A stretch of DNA of 64,000 bases, from contig NC_062222.1 in assembly GCF_902686445.1 (NCBI RefSeq), positions 133,369,035 through 133,433,034 on the forward strand, read 5' to 3'. This stretch comes from Sciurus carolinensis (lineage: Eukaryota > Chordata > Mammalia > Rodentia > Sciuridae). A program made the translations under genes and the position numbers. Positions 32,271 to 44,095 of this stretch are shown in pieces; the stretch's first letter is position 1, and every line of letters starts with the position of its first letter. The notes beneath the pieces were generated by a model. It searched no databases. It had not been told where the DNA came from and saw nothing but the letters and a program-made list of their open reading frames with translations.

Positions 32271-33324
32271 GACATTTGATCTATTCAAAAAAGTCCGTAA
32301 CTAAAGTCTTCTGTAACTAATATTTCTCTACAAACATCTGAGTTTTTAAAGACCAGGTCATTGGCACAATCAGCACTTCACAACTTCAGGTTCTCTGACA
32401 ACCAACCCTGTATTGCTGTTATCCCTGTCCCTGCTGGGAAGCTCTTGTCAGGAGCCTCTGCCTCTTACCACAGAAGGCAAGCATCCACAGTTCTTCTCGC
32501 CCCCTCTTTGGTCAAAGGAAGCTGGTCCATGGATGGGGCTCAGCGAGTGGACAACCAATTCTATGTTTGGTCATGAAAGAGTGACACAAGAATGTGGGAG
32601 CAGAAGTCGTGGTTATCACCAACACGTCCACCCATGCCTCGGCCATGATCTATGCTCTCCTGGGTGATAACCATTTCTGTCTGGTCCTCTTGCCGCATGG
32701 CTTCCACGGGCCCTGACAACACTTTCCACAGTCTCTCTTCTCATGAAAGTTTTCGTAAGTCAGTTCTTTTTTGCTTCTAAAGAAGCCTCTGCCTCAGTCA
32801 GATGGGAGGACCAAGGTACATTTAGAAGAGTTTAGCCTTGATCTTTAGAGCAATGAGAAACCACTCCATGAGTAAAAACTCACTCAGCACAGGACCACTT
32901 ATCTCAGGGAGAATCATGGAGCATGAATTAAATGAAGGAGTGACAATAAGGTCAGGTGGGCACATTTGAGATTTCTAGGGAGAGTAAGGAGCAGAAAGAA
33001 GGCTGCTAAGACTGGCTGCCACCCTGGGACCCAAGGTGATCTCACTTGTGCATCATACAGAGCCTCAGAAAAACCAGGGAAGGACGGGCCCAGGACAGAG
33101 GCTGCACTGTGCATGTGTTCAAGCAACTGTGAGGAGATGGCCAGAGACAACTCATGCAGCTCTTGAGTCTTACAGACCTCTATGTTGTCTACTTGTGAGT
33201 CTGATCAAAATTTGCCCTGATGGTTTCTGATCCTGAAATACTCATCTTTAATGTGTTGAGTAGAAGAAAGGTCACCTTGGAACAAAGCCACCTCTCCCAC
33301 CATCAAATTTCCTCACTAATAAGA
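32271..33324. other. Unannotated stretch
   Basis: Overlapping short frames on both strands, no recognisable exon or repeat. Confidence 0.4.
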
Positions 33325-33860
33325 TTCATTTGAAACTCTGGTTAAAAACTCATCTTCTCCTTTAAAGCTGAGTAATATTCCATTATACATATATACCATA
33401 TTTTCTGGTTAATGGATGGAGCTAGAGAATATCATGCTGAGGAAAATAAACCAAACCCCAAAAACCAAAAGCAGAATATTTTCTCTGATATGCAGATGCT
33501 AATTCACAATAAGGGGGTAGTGCTAAGGAAGAATAGAGTTACTTTAGATTAGGTGGGGAGTGAAGAGAGGGGAAGGGGTCTGGGGATAGGAAGGATTATA
33601 GAGTGAAACAGACATTATTACCTCACGTACCTATATGACTACATGACTGATGTGATCCTACAATATGTACAATCAGAAAAATGAGAAATTATACTCCATT
33701 AATGTATAATTTATCAAAATGCATAAATGCACTTTACTGTCATGTGTAACTAATTAGAACACATAAAAAGTATTTTTAAAAAAACTCAACTTCTCAAGCA
33801 CAGTTGCAGGAGATTCTGATTCAGAGGGTTGAGGGTCAAACCTGAAAAGAATGAGTATTT
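33325..33860 (+). mobile_element. MER5-type hAT relic, split by an L1 insertion
   Basis: Left part (33325-33359) 'attcatttgaaactctggtt' and right part (33780-33860) 'ggagattctgattcagaggg' join logically as a MER5-like element once the intervening L1 (33360-33779) is taken out. Diverged. Confidence 0.55.
33360..33779 (+). mobile_element. LINE-1 3' end with target-site duplication
   Basis: Starts in ORF2 'tgagtaatattccattatac', jumps by internal deletion to 'ttaatggatggagctagaga', then reaches the 3' UTR 'gagtgaaacagacattatta' and an A-rich tail. It is flanked by a 16-bp direct repeat, 'aaaaactcatcttctc' at 33344-33359 and 'aaaaactcaacttctc' at 33780-33795, differing at one base. This is the signature of target-primed insertion. 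Confidence 0.9.
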
Positions 33861-33975
33861 TCACGTGAGTCTTGTTGTCATGGAAGGTTAGAGAAACACG
33901 GTCACACATTCCTTATCATGTGAGGGATTTCCATAGTCCTCTGTGGTATAATCTCAGGAGTGTGGCTTATAAGCC

Positions 33976-34154
33976 TGGTTCTTAGTATCACACATGACAG
34001 CAGGACCTGGAGGCCTTGGGAAGTACAGATTGTTGGTCCCACTAAAGAGCTTCTACTTCTGTAGGTCTTGGATGGCGTCTGAGCATCTGTATTTCTAAAA
34101 ATTCTTGGGTGATGCTGTAGGTGCTGGTGCTGAACCGCACTTCAAGAATTGCTG
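33976..34154 (+). mobile_element. MER5A-type hAT transposon relic
   Basis: 'cctggttcttagtatcacac', 'gagcatctgtatttctaaaa', 'ttcttgggtgatgctgtagg' and 'ccgcacttcaagaattgctg' follow MER5A order in sense orientation. Confidence 0.7.
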
Positions 34155-34704
34155 ACAGAGAAGAATGTAATGGCAGTGGGTGTACAGCACATTGAAGACC
34201 AGGCCTTGGTAATTACCACCCATCCATTCTTGTCAGAAAACCCCACCCCAGTCAGATGCCTCAAAACAGCACAGAGGATCCTCTATACAGAATTGCACAG
34301 CCTGAGCCACCAGAGACCAACGCTGCTATCCCAGCTCCGACCCTGTCATCAGAATATAAAATGAGGAACATTGAGTGTTATCCACAAGTAGATTCGGTGA
34401 TTCATTCCAAATCCTAACTCTCTGGAGACTGAATAAAGAGAAAGGTTAGAGGTTAAAGGAGAGAGATGCTCATAGAACCCTGATGTCTCCATAGTTCAGC
34501 CTTAGGAGTTCTGTGATAGAATCAAATAAAGGAAGCTGAGGCAAAAGAAGTTTTGGTATGTGTACCTGCATTAAGCACAGGGCGAAGGAGATGTGGGTAA
34601 ATTGTGCTGGAAGTGAATTTGGAGGCAGGGACTAAATCAAGCCAGAGCTTCTAGCATTGTTATCAATGACCCTCAGGAGGGCTATCCAAGTGCCAATGAT
34701 GGAA
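34155..34704. other. Unannotated stretch
   Basis: No exon or named repeat is recognised. Confidence 0.4.
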
Positions 34705-34860
34705 TGTTCTAAGCATTTTCATGAATTTCCTCTCTTCATACTCACACCAACCCAACAAGTAGACATTACTAACATCACACTTTACAAATTTGAAAAGTTG
34801 GGTGCAGAAAGGTCAAGCATCTTGGTAGAAGCCAGAGGGTAAGAATTTATAGGAGCCACA
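34705..34860 (-). repeat. MIR SINE
   Basis: 'catcacactttacaaatttg', 'gtgcagaaaggtcaagcatc' and 'ttggtagaagccagagggta' are the complement of the MIR core. Diverged. Confidence 0.6.
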
Positions 34861-35859
34861 TTCCTCCCAGGCTGACTACAGAGGTTACAGCCTAACTTCT
34901 ACATGTTGCTTTTTTTCCTAACAGAATATGTCCTTCTTGAGTGACTGCTAACTTAAAATCAGTATTTTAACCACTCAAAATGGGGTTTAAGGAGAAGGTT
35001 GGAATAAAATGAAAAAAAAAAAAGATGCTTTCCTTGCACAGAATATTATAATCTAGTGGGAAGGATAGAGCTATTCATAGCTAACTCTAAGACAAGGCAG
35101 ACATATGTCCAGTTCAAGGGTTATGGGCCACAGAAGAGAGTGTTGAGGGAACAAAGATGTAAATCATGGAGATCTGATGATACAGGGAACATTTCACCTG
35201 GGCCCTAAATGGATTCTCAGCAAAACTTACAACCAATCCCTTCACAGTTAGCACCGAGAAGAGAATTCTCTGGAGAAAGAAAAAACAGTCTCTGAAGTTT
35301 TGACCTCATTTTCAGATTCCCCTTTGCTTTGTATCCTCCGGTTCCCACTATCCCCATCCTGCTGGCCTCGGAGGGTAATAATCTTCAAATTCTCCAGCCC
35401 AGACAAAAAGACCTTTCCATTAACTTCCACCATACAGCTGAGGCGAGGCTGGAATTAAAAATAATGAAAATCAATAGGCCTTTTACTAAATGCTGAAGAG
35501 CAGAAACAAGGAAATAAACAGTCCTATAATATCAAAATTTCATCTTAGAGGCTTGGCGTATCCACATGGGACTGCAGAGAGAAGAGATCATGCCTGACTC
35601 CGTGTCCTCCAGGTCCTGGTCTCCCTTGCAGATGCTATTTTTACACACACCTTTTATCTGGACGTTTCCTGGGTTAGACAAAGAGATTGAGAAAGAATCT
35701 CCTTGGATCTGGTGCCTGCCCTCTCGGGTCTTGCCTCCTGTGTAAGAACTCACCCCTTTTTCAAGTAATTGAAAGTGATTGACTTGCCCCTCCGGGCTTC
35801 CATTTCTTTACAATCTTTCAAAGAACACCATAGCTCCCTTGTCTGAAGTCAAGTCTGAA
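34861..35859. other. Unannotated stretch with minus-strand exon-like block
   Basis: 35248-35448 (minus) is preceded by 'ttatttttaattccag', a consensus splice-acceptor context, and stays open for 66 codons. No protein family is recognised and no donor or partner exon is apparent, so it is not called as a gene. Confidence 0.25.
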
Positions 35860-35960
35860 TGTTGCCATTAATTAACCACATAAATTTGGTCCAAGCATTA
35901 AACCTTTCTGAGTTTCCATTTCTCTGTCAGTAAAATTAAGGGTTTGTATTAGCATTATCT
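35860..35960 (+). repeat. MIR fragment
   Basis: 'cattaaacctttctgagttt' and 'ccatttctctgtcagtaaaa' match the MIR core in sense orientation. Confidence 0.5.
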
Positions 35961-38900
35961 CAGTCCCATTTCTGATTTTTCCATAATTCTGGGACTGTCC
36001 ACTGGTATGAGTCAAGTCGTTCATAGCATATGTTTTGCCTCTGGTGTAATAAATTAAGGAATTGCATGTCCCCACAAGGTCAAAGCTCAGAGAAGGGCTC
36101 ATTCTGTGGCCCAAAGAGCCCTTTGCTTCTGAAGAACAAGACTTAGTGTATAGCACCTGGATTCTCTTCCTCTATATGCAAGGTATTTAAAGTGCATTAG
36201 GACTAAGAGAATCCAGGAGACCTTTTTTTCTGGCAAGCTCAGTACATGCAAAAATAGCACAGAGGTACAAACAAAAGCCAAGTCATCAGCTCCTCCCTCA
36301 GGCCCCAGTGTCCATCTCTGAGCCATCAGAAATATCAAGAAGAATTTAAACCAGGCTCATGACTTAGTATTTTCCCAGAATCTGCAAATCCTGATTGGGG
36401 ATCATTCACCACAGAGCCATCAGTACATGCATGGAAGTGACTCTTAGCCAATCCTGGTACTCATGAGTTCCATTTTATACAGAATCTATGCATAGAATTT
36501 CAGTATGATGATGATGGAAAAGCTCAGACTCAAAGAGGAAAAGGACTGTAATGGAAGGAACAAAAGAGCTTCTGGTAACTTCTCTGACGTTGTCAGTATC
36601 TGTTACTGAGCTGAAGTTTGCAGCATTGGCTAGAGGCTTTCACCATTCAAGAAGCCTAGAACATTAGATATTTCTTGTTTGGCAGAAGGTCTGGGGGGGT
36701 CAGAACCAGAATGTAAAACAGAAGAGAAATATAAATGCTTCTCAGTGACAGTAAGAGGGGTCAAACCCAGGAACCTATTACAAAGGAGAATCACTGTTAG
36801 GATTCAAAGGAGAATCACTTGTCAGCAGCAAGCATTTAGCCCTGAACCAAGCAATCCAAAAGGCAGAAAAAGATGATAACTAGAACCATAGAAGGAGAAA
36901 GGTGAGCAGAAAGCTAGTCTAAGGAAAGGCAAGAAAGTATTTCTAATAATGCTATTAATTGGTGCCCTTTTAACATCTTGGCAGTGTGGGACGTGGGCAT
37001 CATCAGGGTTAGGTATGCCAATATGACCCATCGAAAGCTCCACAGGGAGCTCACAGCCTGGGGCCTTGCTTGATGATAGCCCACTAGGTGAGTCTCCAAA
37101 CAAGACAAGGTCACAACCTCCCATCTAATCATGTAAGTGGAAGCACATATATCCCAGTATCTTCACTATATTTGGTTAGTGAGAAGCAAATTACAGGACA
37201 TGCCCATATTCAAACAGAAGGGATTATGCAAGGGCTTGATTACTAAGAGACTGGGATCAAGGGCTACCTAGAGATAAAACTGCTCCTTGATACATGACAT
37301 CAATGCTACTCTTCTATCTTCTTTGAAAATTAAGCAAAGACTCCATAGTACTGGCAATGAGCTACACCACAAAGTTAAGTACAGGCAGCTGGGACAGACA
37401 ATGAGCCTTTTTACATCACGCCAGGTAAGTGGGACTAGGTGGTTCTCCTTTCTCTTTGATCCTGGCTGTATTTCTTTCCCAGAAATCAAAGTCTTCCTTT
37501 TCCCAAATAGGCAGGATCCATGAACTACAAGGAATGAGATGAGTAACCCAGAAGGGAAAAGTGTAAGGATCAACAATTTGAGTTCCCTAAATATAATGCA
37601 CGAGTTGAAGCAGGGCTTGGTAATAAAGGCTTGTGAATAAGGCTTAAGGGATTTGGTTGACTCCATGAGTCAGCAGCGTGATGTGGCTGCCAAGAATAGC
37701 AAAGGCAACTGTGGGCTGTGACACATGGTGGGACTCTTCTGGAGGGAAGGAGGAGATGACCCTTTCTCACTTCGTGCTACTGTGATGACGTGCGGATGGT
37801 GGAGCTCCTTGCAGATTCTCTGTTCCAAGGGGCCATGGGTGCTTTGGAGCACCTGCCAAGAAGAAGCCTGGGGGAAATGGGGAGGGTGAAGCCATGGCAG
37901 GTAACAGAAGGTAAGGACTAAGAATATTTAATCCTCGAAGACAAAAATCAGAAAGTAGGTAGTCATAGTCTTTAACCCCGGAGGCCCCCCTAGGAATAGG
38001 CAATTAAATGGTTTTATGTGAGCCCAAGGGGTGGAACTAGACCCACAGAGAAAGAAATTAAGGATCAGATTTCTGCTCAAGCTGAAAAACAGTTCCAAAA
38101 GGCACAGCTACCACAGCAGAGAATCAGTGCTTCTCACTGGGGGTCTTCATGGAGTCTTTTCCTTATTGCACAGTACTTATTAGTTACCACTGATGCCAAG
38201 CATCAAACTATGCAGGCACACAGCAGAGAAGAGGCAGTCCTTTTGTGCAAGGAATGCACCTTGAGCAAGACCACCTGGCAAATGGCGTCTATACAGGAGT
38301 GGAAGTTCCAGATGCTTGAGGAACCAACAGCCCCAATCCTCACATATTTAGTTTTCGTCAGTGTCACATGTACGAGGCCACAGCTCAGCTCCTGTGACTT
38401 CATGTGCTTTCTTGTTTCAGGGACCGCACTGATGGAATTTGGGGCAGACATCAGGAGAGCTGGTGGGAACTGGCCACACCTCCGAATGTTTCCCCTTGGA
38501 CCTGGCTCAGCTGCTGGCCGCACAGCTGAAGTCACAAAGCGAATCTCTAATCCTTCACAGGAACAGGTCCTCTGAAATGCAGAGAACAACTCCCAAGGAA
38601 ACCAGAGATGATTTCCTAGAAGAGGTGACTCGTGGAAGGTGGAAGGACCTTTCAAGATGGAGGGGATTGTTCTCAGCAGCCTTAGACAAATTATTCTCCC
38701 TCTTGAAAATCTCTATTACATCAGTTATGTAGAATACTGCATTTTAATGTGAACATTCATAAACCAGTTAGCTCTGGTCTAAGAGGGATGGTTGTCTTGC
38801 CTGGGAGAGAGGGAAAGGAATAAACAATCAACCTTCTACTAGGAGGAGAGATCTACAGAAATTTAAATGATGTAAATGAAATTTAACAGTTGAGAAATTA

Positions 38901-39749
38901 CAACTTTGAAGAGCTGGGTTAATCTGGGAAGGACTGGGAGTGAATCAAGAGAAAAATAGAAGAAGCTGAATTTAATTAAGGGACCTAGAAGGAAGATATT
39001 AGTAACTGTTCTCTGTGAGAAATAATAAATGAAAGATTGTCTGTCATTTGGGGTTGCAAAGGCATGAGTTATGGTTCTCTCACACTCCCCTTCCCCAAAC
39101 AGGATATATTTAATCTGTCTGTGAATATTCCACAGATGGAGGGAGAAAAATCAGGCTGATTAAAGTTTGTTTGTTTGTTCAAGAGAAATTTTCATTTTTT
39201 GAACACCAGGAACAAAGCAATTCTCCGTAGGGCAGGAGAGGAAAATTGTTCCTCATCTCTTTAGCATAGCCAGCGAACAGGGGAAGCTGGGTGAGGCATG
39301 AAGCCCCAATACCTGACGGTCCTTGTCGTGCATGCTTTCATTTTTAATACATTTTATTTCTGTGTTCGGGGAGTAGTTTGTTTTGTTTCTTTTTTCTCCT
39401 GGTGTAAAATCACTCTTGTACAACTTTTGGAAGGAACATGCCAAATGCCAACCTCACCACGCAGAGCTGGTGAGAAGGAGGTTTCCCTGGGAGTTATCAT
39501 TGGAAACCGTTGTGCCCGTCTGTGATGAACAACATGATTTCCCTGGATTAGAAAGTGTTTTGCTGTAATAAAATGACAACAGTAATCTCCTCCAATGCTG
39601 GTGCTGGGGTGAAGATGATGGGTGTGAATGGGTGAAGCCACTGCTACTCATTCTGGAGAATGGAAATTGAAGGCCCAGGTGGCGGGGAGCTCTGTCTGCA
39701 AGGGCCAGCACTGTGGCCACCACTGGTGATCATAGCATTGGGTCCTAGG
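35961..39749. other. Low-repeat stretch without supported gene
   Basis: Almost no interspersed repeats are recognised over nearly 4 kb. It holds the longest open frame of the window (38018-38575, 185 codons), exon-like acceptor and donor contexts (acceptor ending at 36685, donors after 36901 and 37424, acceptor ending at 38420), and a short (GTTT)n run near 39165. No domain, homology or consistent gene model emerges, so no gene is called. Confidence 0.35.
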
Positions 39750-39830
39750 TATGTGTCCCACGTGCTTCTCAGACATTCCGTGCATTCTCTCATATAATTC
39801 TCATAAGAATATCACATGTGAGCATACAAG
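39750..39830 (-). repeat. MIR fragment
   Basis: 'tgcattctctcatataattc' and 'tcataagaatatcacatgtg' fit the complement of the MIR 3' half. Short. Confidence 0.4.
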
Positions 39831-39954
39831 TGATTAAATAGGAGCAAGAGGTACAAATAGGCTCTCTATAAAATAAGATCTACAGATAGCTGCTAAGCAT
39901 AAAAGTATTCAACCTCCTACTTCATCAAAAAAAAAAAAAAACCCAAGTTAAAAT

Positions 39955-40490
39955 CAAAATGACACCCCGCTGCACAGTCAGCAGAGTAACTAGACTGGGA
40001 CAGACCGGTGCCTACAGGTTCTGGAGAAGACATGGAGGAACATTGCTGGTGAAGTCTGAGTCGGCTCAACCCATCTGGAAAACCGTCTTAATTAACCACT
40101 GGGATTGGGTGCTGGCGAGCCCTGTGAGTAGCGATCTCACATGTAGGTGTGCACCAGACATAAATGTTTGCACCAAAAACGTACACAAGAATATTCATAG
40201 AAGCATGATTTGTGAAAGTTCTAAACTTAAAACAAATACCATCCGCAGAAGGATTACTAAGAATAGTCATAGTGTTCATACAGTACAGTACAGTACTGTT
40301 CACCAGGAAAAATGAACTTCATCCAAATATGCCAACATGGGTGAATTTACAAACAATGTCGAGCTGGAAGACTGGCACTACAGGGATACCGTGTGATGGC
40401 ATTCAAAATAAAGTTCCGAAGTTGGCAAAATTGGACTCTAGTTTTAAAAAACAAGGTACGGTGACTTGGGGAGGTGTGAGAGAGTCCTGA
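39955..40490 (+). mobile_element. Old LINE-1 (L1M-type) 3' fragment
   Basis: 'tggaaaaccgtcttaattaa', 'acacaagaatattcatagaa', 'catgggtgaatttacaaaca' and 'attcaaaataaagttccgaa' follow ORF2 C-terminal order in sense orientation with many indels. An A-tract lies just before it, at 39927-39941. No functional frame. Confidence 0.7.
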
Positions 40491-40764
40491 TGAGGGAGAG
40501 GCATGGCAGCCTGCAGGGGGGGCCCAGTGCTCCTCACCTGCCCAGGGTGGTCACTGAACCCTGCCTAAACCTCCTGAGCTCACTTTAATCCTGTTCAGAA
40601 GAGGGGGAAAGCAAGGCTTGACTGCTGTTTACCTTCCGTGGACAAATGGATTTTCAATTTACTTTCTTTCTAAAGACAGCACTGAAGTCCTACTTGCTAA
40701 TTGATTTTTAAAAAATGAAAAACAGTGCCCCAAATTGCATTTCCTCCTAAGAAATGGAGAATTG
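40491..40764. other. Unannotated short stretch
   Basis: No recognised feature between the L1M copy and the composite SINE. Confidence 0.4.
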
Positions 40765-41018
40765 AGCCAGACCCAGTGACACATGCCTGCCATTCAGCTA
40801 TGTGGGCAGCTGAAGCAGGAGGGTCACATTCAAGACCAGCCTCGGCAACTTGGCAAGGTCCTGAGCAACTTAGTGAAACTCCATCTCAGAAAAGAGAAAA
40901 AAAAGTTCTTAAAAGGGCTGGCGATGTGCCTCAGTGGTACAGTGCTTGCCTAGCATGTGCAAGGTCCTGGGTTCAATTTCCAGTGCAGAAAAAAAGAAAG
41001 AGAGAAAGAGAGAAAGAA
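40765..41018 (+). repeat. Composite B1+ID SINE (squirrel MEN-type)
   Basis: The left part (40765-40905) is 7SL-derived B1: 'gtgacacatgcctgccattc', 'tgaagcaggagggtcacatt', 'caagaccagcctcggcaact'. An A-rich linker leads into an ID unit (40914-40987) with 'aagggctggcgatgtgcctc' and 'aaggtcctgggttcaatttc', then a (GAAA)n tail to 41018. A B1 joined to an ID monomer is the arrangement described for squirrel-family SINEs. Confidence 0.8.
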
Positions 41019-41939
41019 ACTGGTACCCTAAATATACAATAAGTTCTTCATTTAATAAAGATATGTATAAACAACTTTAAATGATAAAGACTTACAAGTA
41101 CACAGGTATAACACACTGATAATTTCAATTTCCTTTTTCATTTTGCCTTGTTATTTACTCAGTCTTAATCTATGAATTGCCTTGAGGTAGTGAAATTATT
41201 GGTATTCTTTTTCTTTTTCTTTCTAATTTTCTGTAACTTTCCCAATTAGCTATAATGAATAATAAGTACTTTTTAATAGAATAAATGCAAAAATAAACTT
41301 TAAAAATTCAGCCTAACTCTTCGATACATGTGCAGCCCTCCTTCGGGATCAGTGGAGAACTCTGCCATTTAAAGCTACTCAGGGAACAGGCTGATTCCCT
41401 GGCTACTGTCCTCTGGCCTCCTCTGTAAGGCTTCCCTTCCCTGTCCCTCCAGCTGGAAGCTGAGCTCCCAAGTCCTTGCACTAAAGCCATCTTATTTCTT
41501 TGACTATGACCAACATTTTAAGGGTTGGTACACGTTCCTAGAATACAGTAGTAAACATCTCTTGACTGATTAGGTTATTTACTGATTGATAAGTGCCTCG
41601 ACATGTGGTTCAGGGTTGCTGTTTCTTGCTTTTGCTATTATAATATCATTCTTATTTAATACAAAAGTTAATAAGGAAATCCAAAGGAAAAAATGTCATA
41701 CAATATGATTTTGGAGTGCTGTTTCAAAGATTTTTAAGAATAACATATTGCATTTCATTGACCTTAAGATTTTCTTTTTCATTTTAATGTTTATATATAA
41801 AGTTGGGAACATCTTATGATTGATGGCCTCTCACTATTGTTGCTGACCAAGCAGTCAACACGGTGCTGGTGTTACTGCCTGGTCCTTTGTGGATTCTGCT
41901 TACTTGATCTAGTAGTTGGAAGCCTCTGGACTAGCCACC
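41019..41939. other. AT-rich unannotated stretch
   Basis: T-rich tract at 41190-41235. No exon or named repeat is recognised. Confidence 0.4.
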
Positions 41940-42475
41940 AGTGACCCCAGCTTCTGATATCCATGCTCTTTGGTGACCTCCTCCCCTAAAGTCTGGGTTG
42001 GACCTAGTGACTTGCTGCCAACAACCAGAAAATGGTAAATGTGACAAGACATCACTTTTGAGGCTGATTTACAAAAGCACTATTGCATCTGCCTTGGATG
42101 CACTCTTGCTGTCACATGCTCATTCTGATGAAGCAAATTGCCATGTCGTGACCTGCTCTACAAAGAAGACACTTCAAAAGGAGTTGAGGCAGTTCTCTGG
42201 GACAGACAGCCAGGAACGGACACTCCCAGTCCAACCACCTGCACCCAATTTTATCCTCTCAGCAGCCTCAGGAATGAACTGGGAAGCACACCCTACCCAA
42301 TGCAACCTTTGCAGTCCTGGTTAACACCTTCAACACAGCTTGAGTCAGAGGACACAGCCAAACCATGCCCAAATTCCTGACCCACAGCAAATTTGATACA
42401 AAAAATGTGTGTTGCTTTAAGCATGAACTTTTGGGGTCATTTGTTATGCAGCAATATATAACTGATACACTCATA
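41940..42475 (+). repeat. ERVL-type LTR relic
   Basis: 'ttggacctagtgacttgctg', 'gacaagacatcacttttgag', 'agtcagaggacacagccaaa', 'aattcctgacccacagcaaa' and the 3' end 'catttgttatgcagcaatat' give the order of an old mammalian ERVL/MaLR-related LTR. Solo; subfamily not fixed. Confidence 0.6.
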
Positions 42476-42711
42476 CTGCCGTCACTTCAACTGAAACATT
42501 GACATGATTTGAGACATGTATTGAGTGGAGTTGCCATTTGGAAGATCTTTAAAAATACACTATATTTGACATTAGAATGAAAAGTTATTCAATAGGCAAA
42601 CAGGGCAGAAATTAAGCATTGGGGTAAAAACACAATTTATGGAGTCTATATGCTTAGTTGTAGAAATGACCAGAAATTCTATTTTATTTTATGAAGCAAC
42701 AACCAAGTGGG
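42476..42711. other. Unannotated stretch
   Basis: AT-rich, nothing recognised. Confidence 0.4.
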
Positions 42712-43115
42712 GTTGTAGTAGTTTGCCATGACTGCTAAAACATAGTGTCATAGACTAGGTGACTTAAAACAACAGAAATTTATCATTTCCATTCTGGAGG
42801 CCTAAAGTGTAAGATCAAGGATCAGGAGGATTGTTTTCTTCCAAGGTCTGATAGGGAGAATCTGTTCTATGCCCATCTTCTTGGCTTCAAGATTGCTGAC
42901 TTTTCCCTGTGTCTTTGGATTGTCTTCTCTCTGTCCTTGTCACTGTGTCCAGAGTTTCCCAGGGATCTGTGGTTTTTTGCAGGGATCTGTGGTTTTAGGG
43001 CCAACTCCAATGTGCTTACCTACCTTGACTCCTTCTGCCACGCCTCCATCTCCCAATATAGCAACATGCTATGGTCCTGGGGTTGTGACTTCAAATGAAT
43101 TTGGTGGGGGGCATA
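42712..43115 (-). repeat. MLT1-type LTR relic
   Basis: Antisense signature: 'cttaaaacaacagaaattta', 'tccattctggaggcctaaag', 'cctgtgtctttggattgtct', closing with 'cttcaaatgaatttggtggg'. A 20-base imperfect direct repeat lies inside (42961-42976 and 42981-42996). Confidence 0.65.
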
Positions 43116-43205
43116 GTAATAACAAGTCAAGTGACATATTCACAGACTGTGGGCATTAGGATGTACACATCTTCAGGGGTCGACATTCCACCCATATCAA
43201 GGTAA
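43116..43205 (-). repeat. Second LTR 5' end in tandem
   Basis: 'cacagactgtgggcattagg', 'atgtacacatcttcaggggt' and 'cgacattccacccatatc' again look like the complement of an MLT1-type 5' end, directly after the first one. Confidence 0.45.
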
Positions 43206-43549
43206 CTGACGAAACAGGAACCCTGGGGGATTTTCTCATGCTCCAGTGTGAGTTGTGTGTTGCCACTCTGAGAGGAGAGATGACAAATGTAGAAAGAAAA
43301 CCACGTGCTCTGCATTAGGAATGCTCCCTGTAATATTTTTCCAATGGAAATGGGCAGTTATCTGTTTTTTCCATAGAGGGTCTCTTCTTCCTTCTCTGCC
43401 TTTTCAGAGTTACTTGCTTTGCAGGTAAGCACAACTACACTCACCAGTCAGTTCTGGTGAAAGGCACTACTCAGCATCCGTGGTAGAAGGAACACTCCCT
43501 CATTCAGTCATTCAATGTACATAGACCAACCACGCGCCATGCACTCTTG
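43206..43549. other. Unannotated stretch
   Basis: No exon or named repeat is recognised. Confidence 0.4.
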
Positions 43550-43735
43550 GTAGCCTTCAGATGAACCATCCTCACAGATTCCAAAAATATTGTATTATAT
43601 GTAAATATCACTGTATTCATTTTGTAAAAGAAGTGATGAGGTTGAAAGAGAATATGTGAATGGATCTGAAGGACAGAGATTTAAACCTAGGACTCCAAAG
43701 TCCTCCTCACTGAGAACTTTCCTGGTCCAGCTGTG
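43550..43735 (-). repeat. MIR-like fragment
   Basis: 'attttgtaaaagaagtgatg' and 'gagatttaaacctaggactc' resemble the complement of MIR. Diverged. Confidence 0.45.
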
Positions 43736-43879
43736 ATTCCCAAGCATTAATGACCGCCAGAGCGGTTGCTGTCTGTTCACAGAACTGGTCCACTAAAGGG
43801 TCTGTATGTACCACGGAGCTCCTTAGGATGCTGAGGAGAGTATCAGGGACTTATTTACACTTTACTTACCTAAGGAAGA

Positions 43880-44095
43880 AGGGATCATCTCATTTAATTA
43901 CTTCTTATAACAACAATGCACATTTATGCACTGTACACTGTGTGCCAGGCACTTAATGGGTAAAAACATAAGAAAGCTATCCTTATTGTGTTCCTCGTTT
44001 TATAGAGTAAGAAACTGAGATTATGTGACATGAATGAAGTCAGAGGGCTAACAATGCAGAGCTGAGACCTGACCCCACACGCCTAACGCTGGAAC
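43880..44095 (-). repeat. MIR SINE
   Basis: 'atctcatttaattacttctt', 'tttatagagtaagaaactga' and 'aatgcagagctgagacctga' give the MIR complement over most of its length. Confidence 0.65.

Noticed and set aside
32007..32288. Two overlapping minus-strand frames of 93 and 121 codons rich in Ser, Leu, Phe and Pro
   Set aside because: They are the translation of a polypurine/polypyrimidine low-complexity tract.
38018..38575. 185-codon open frame, longest in the window
   Set aside because: No domain, no homology I recognise, no promoter and no matching exon structure. One frame of this size is expected by chance over six frames of 64 kb.
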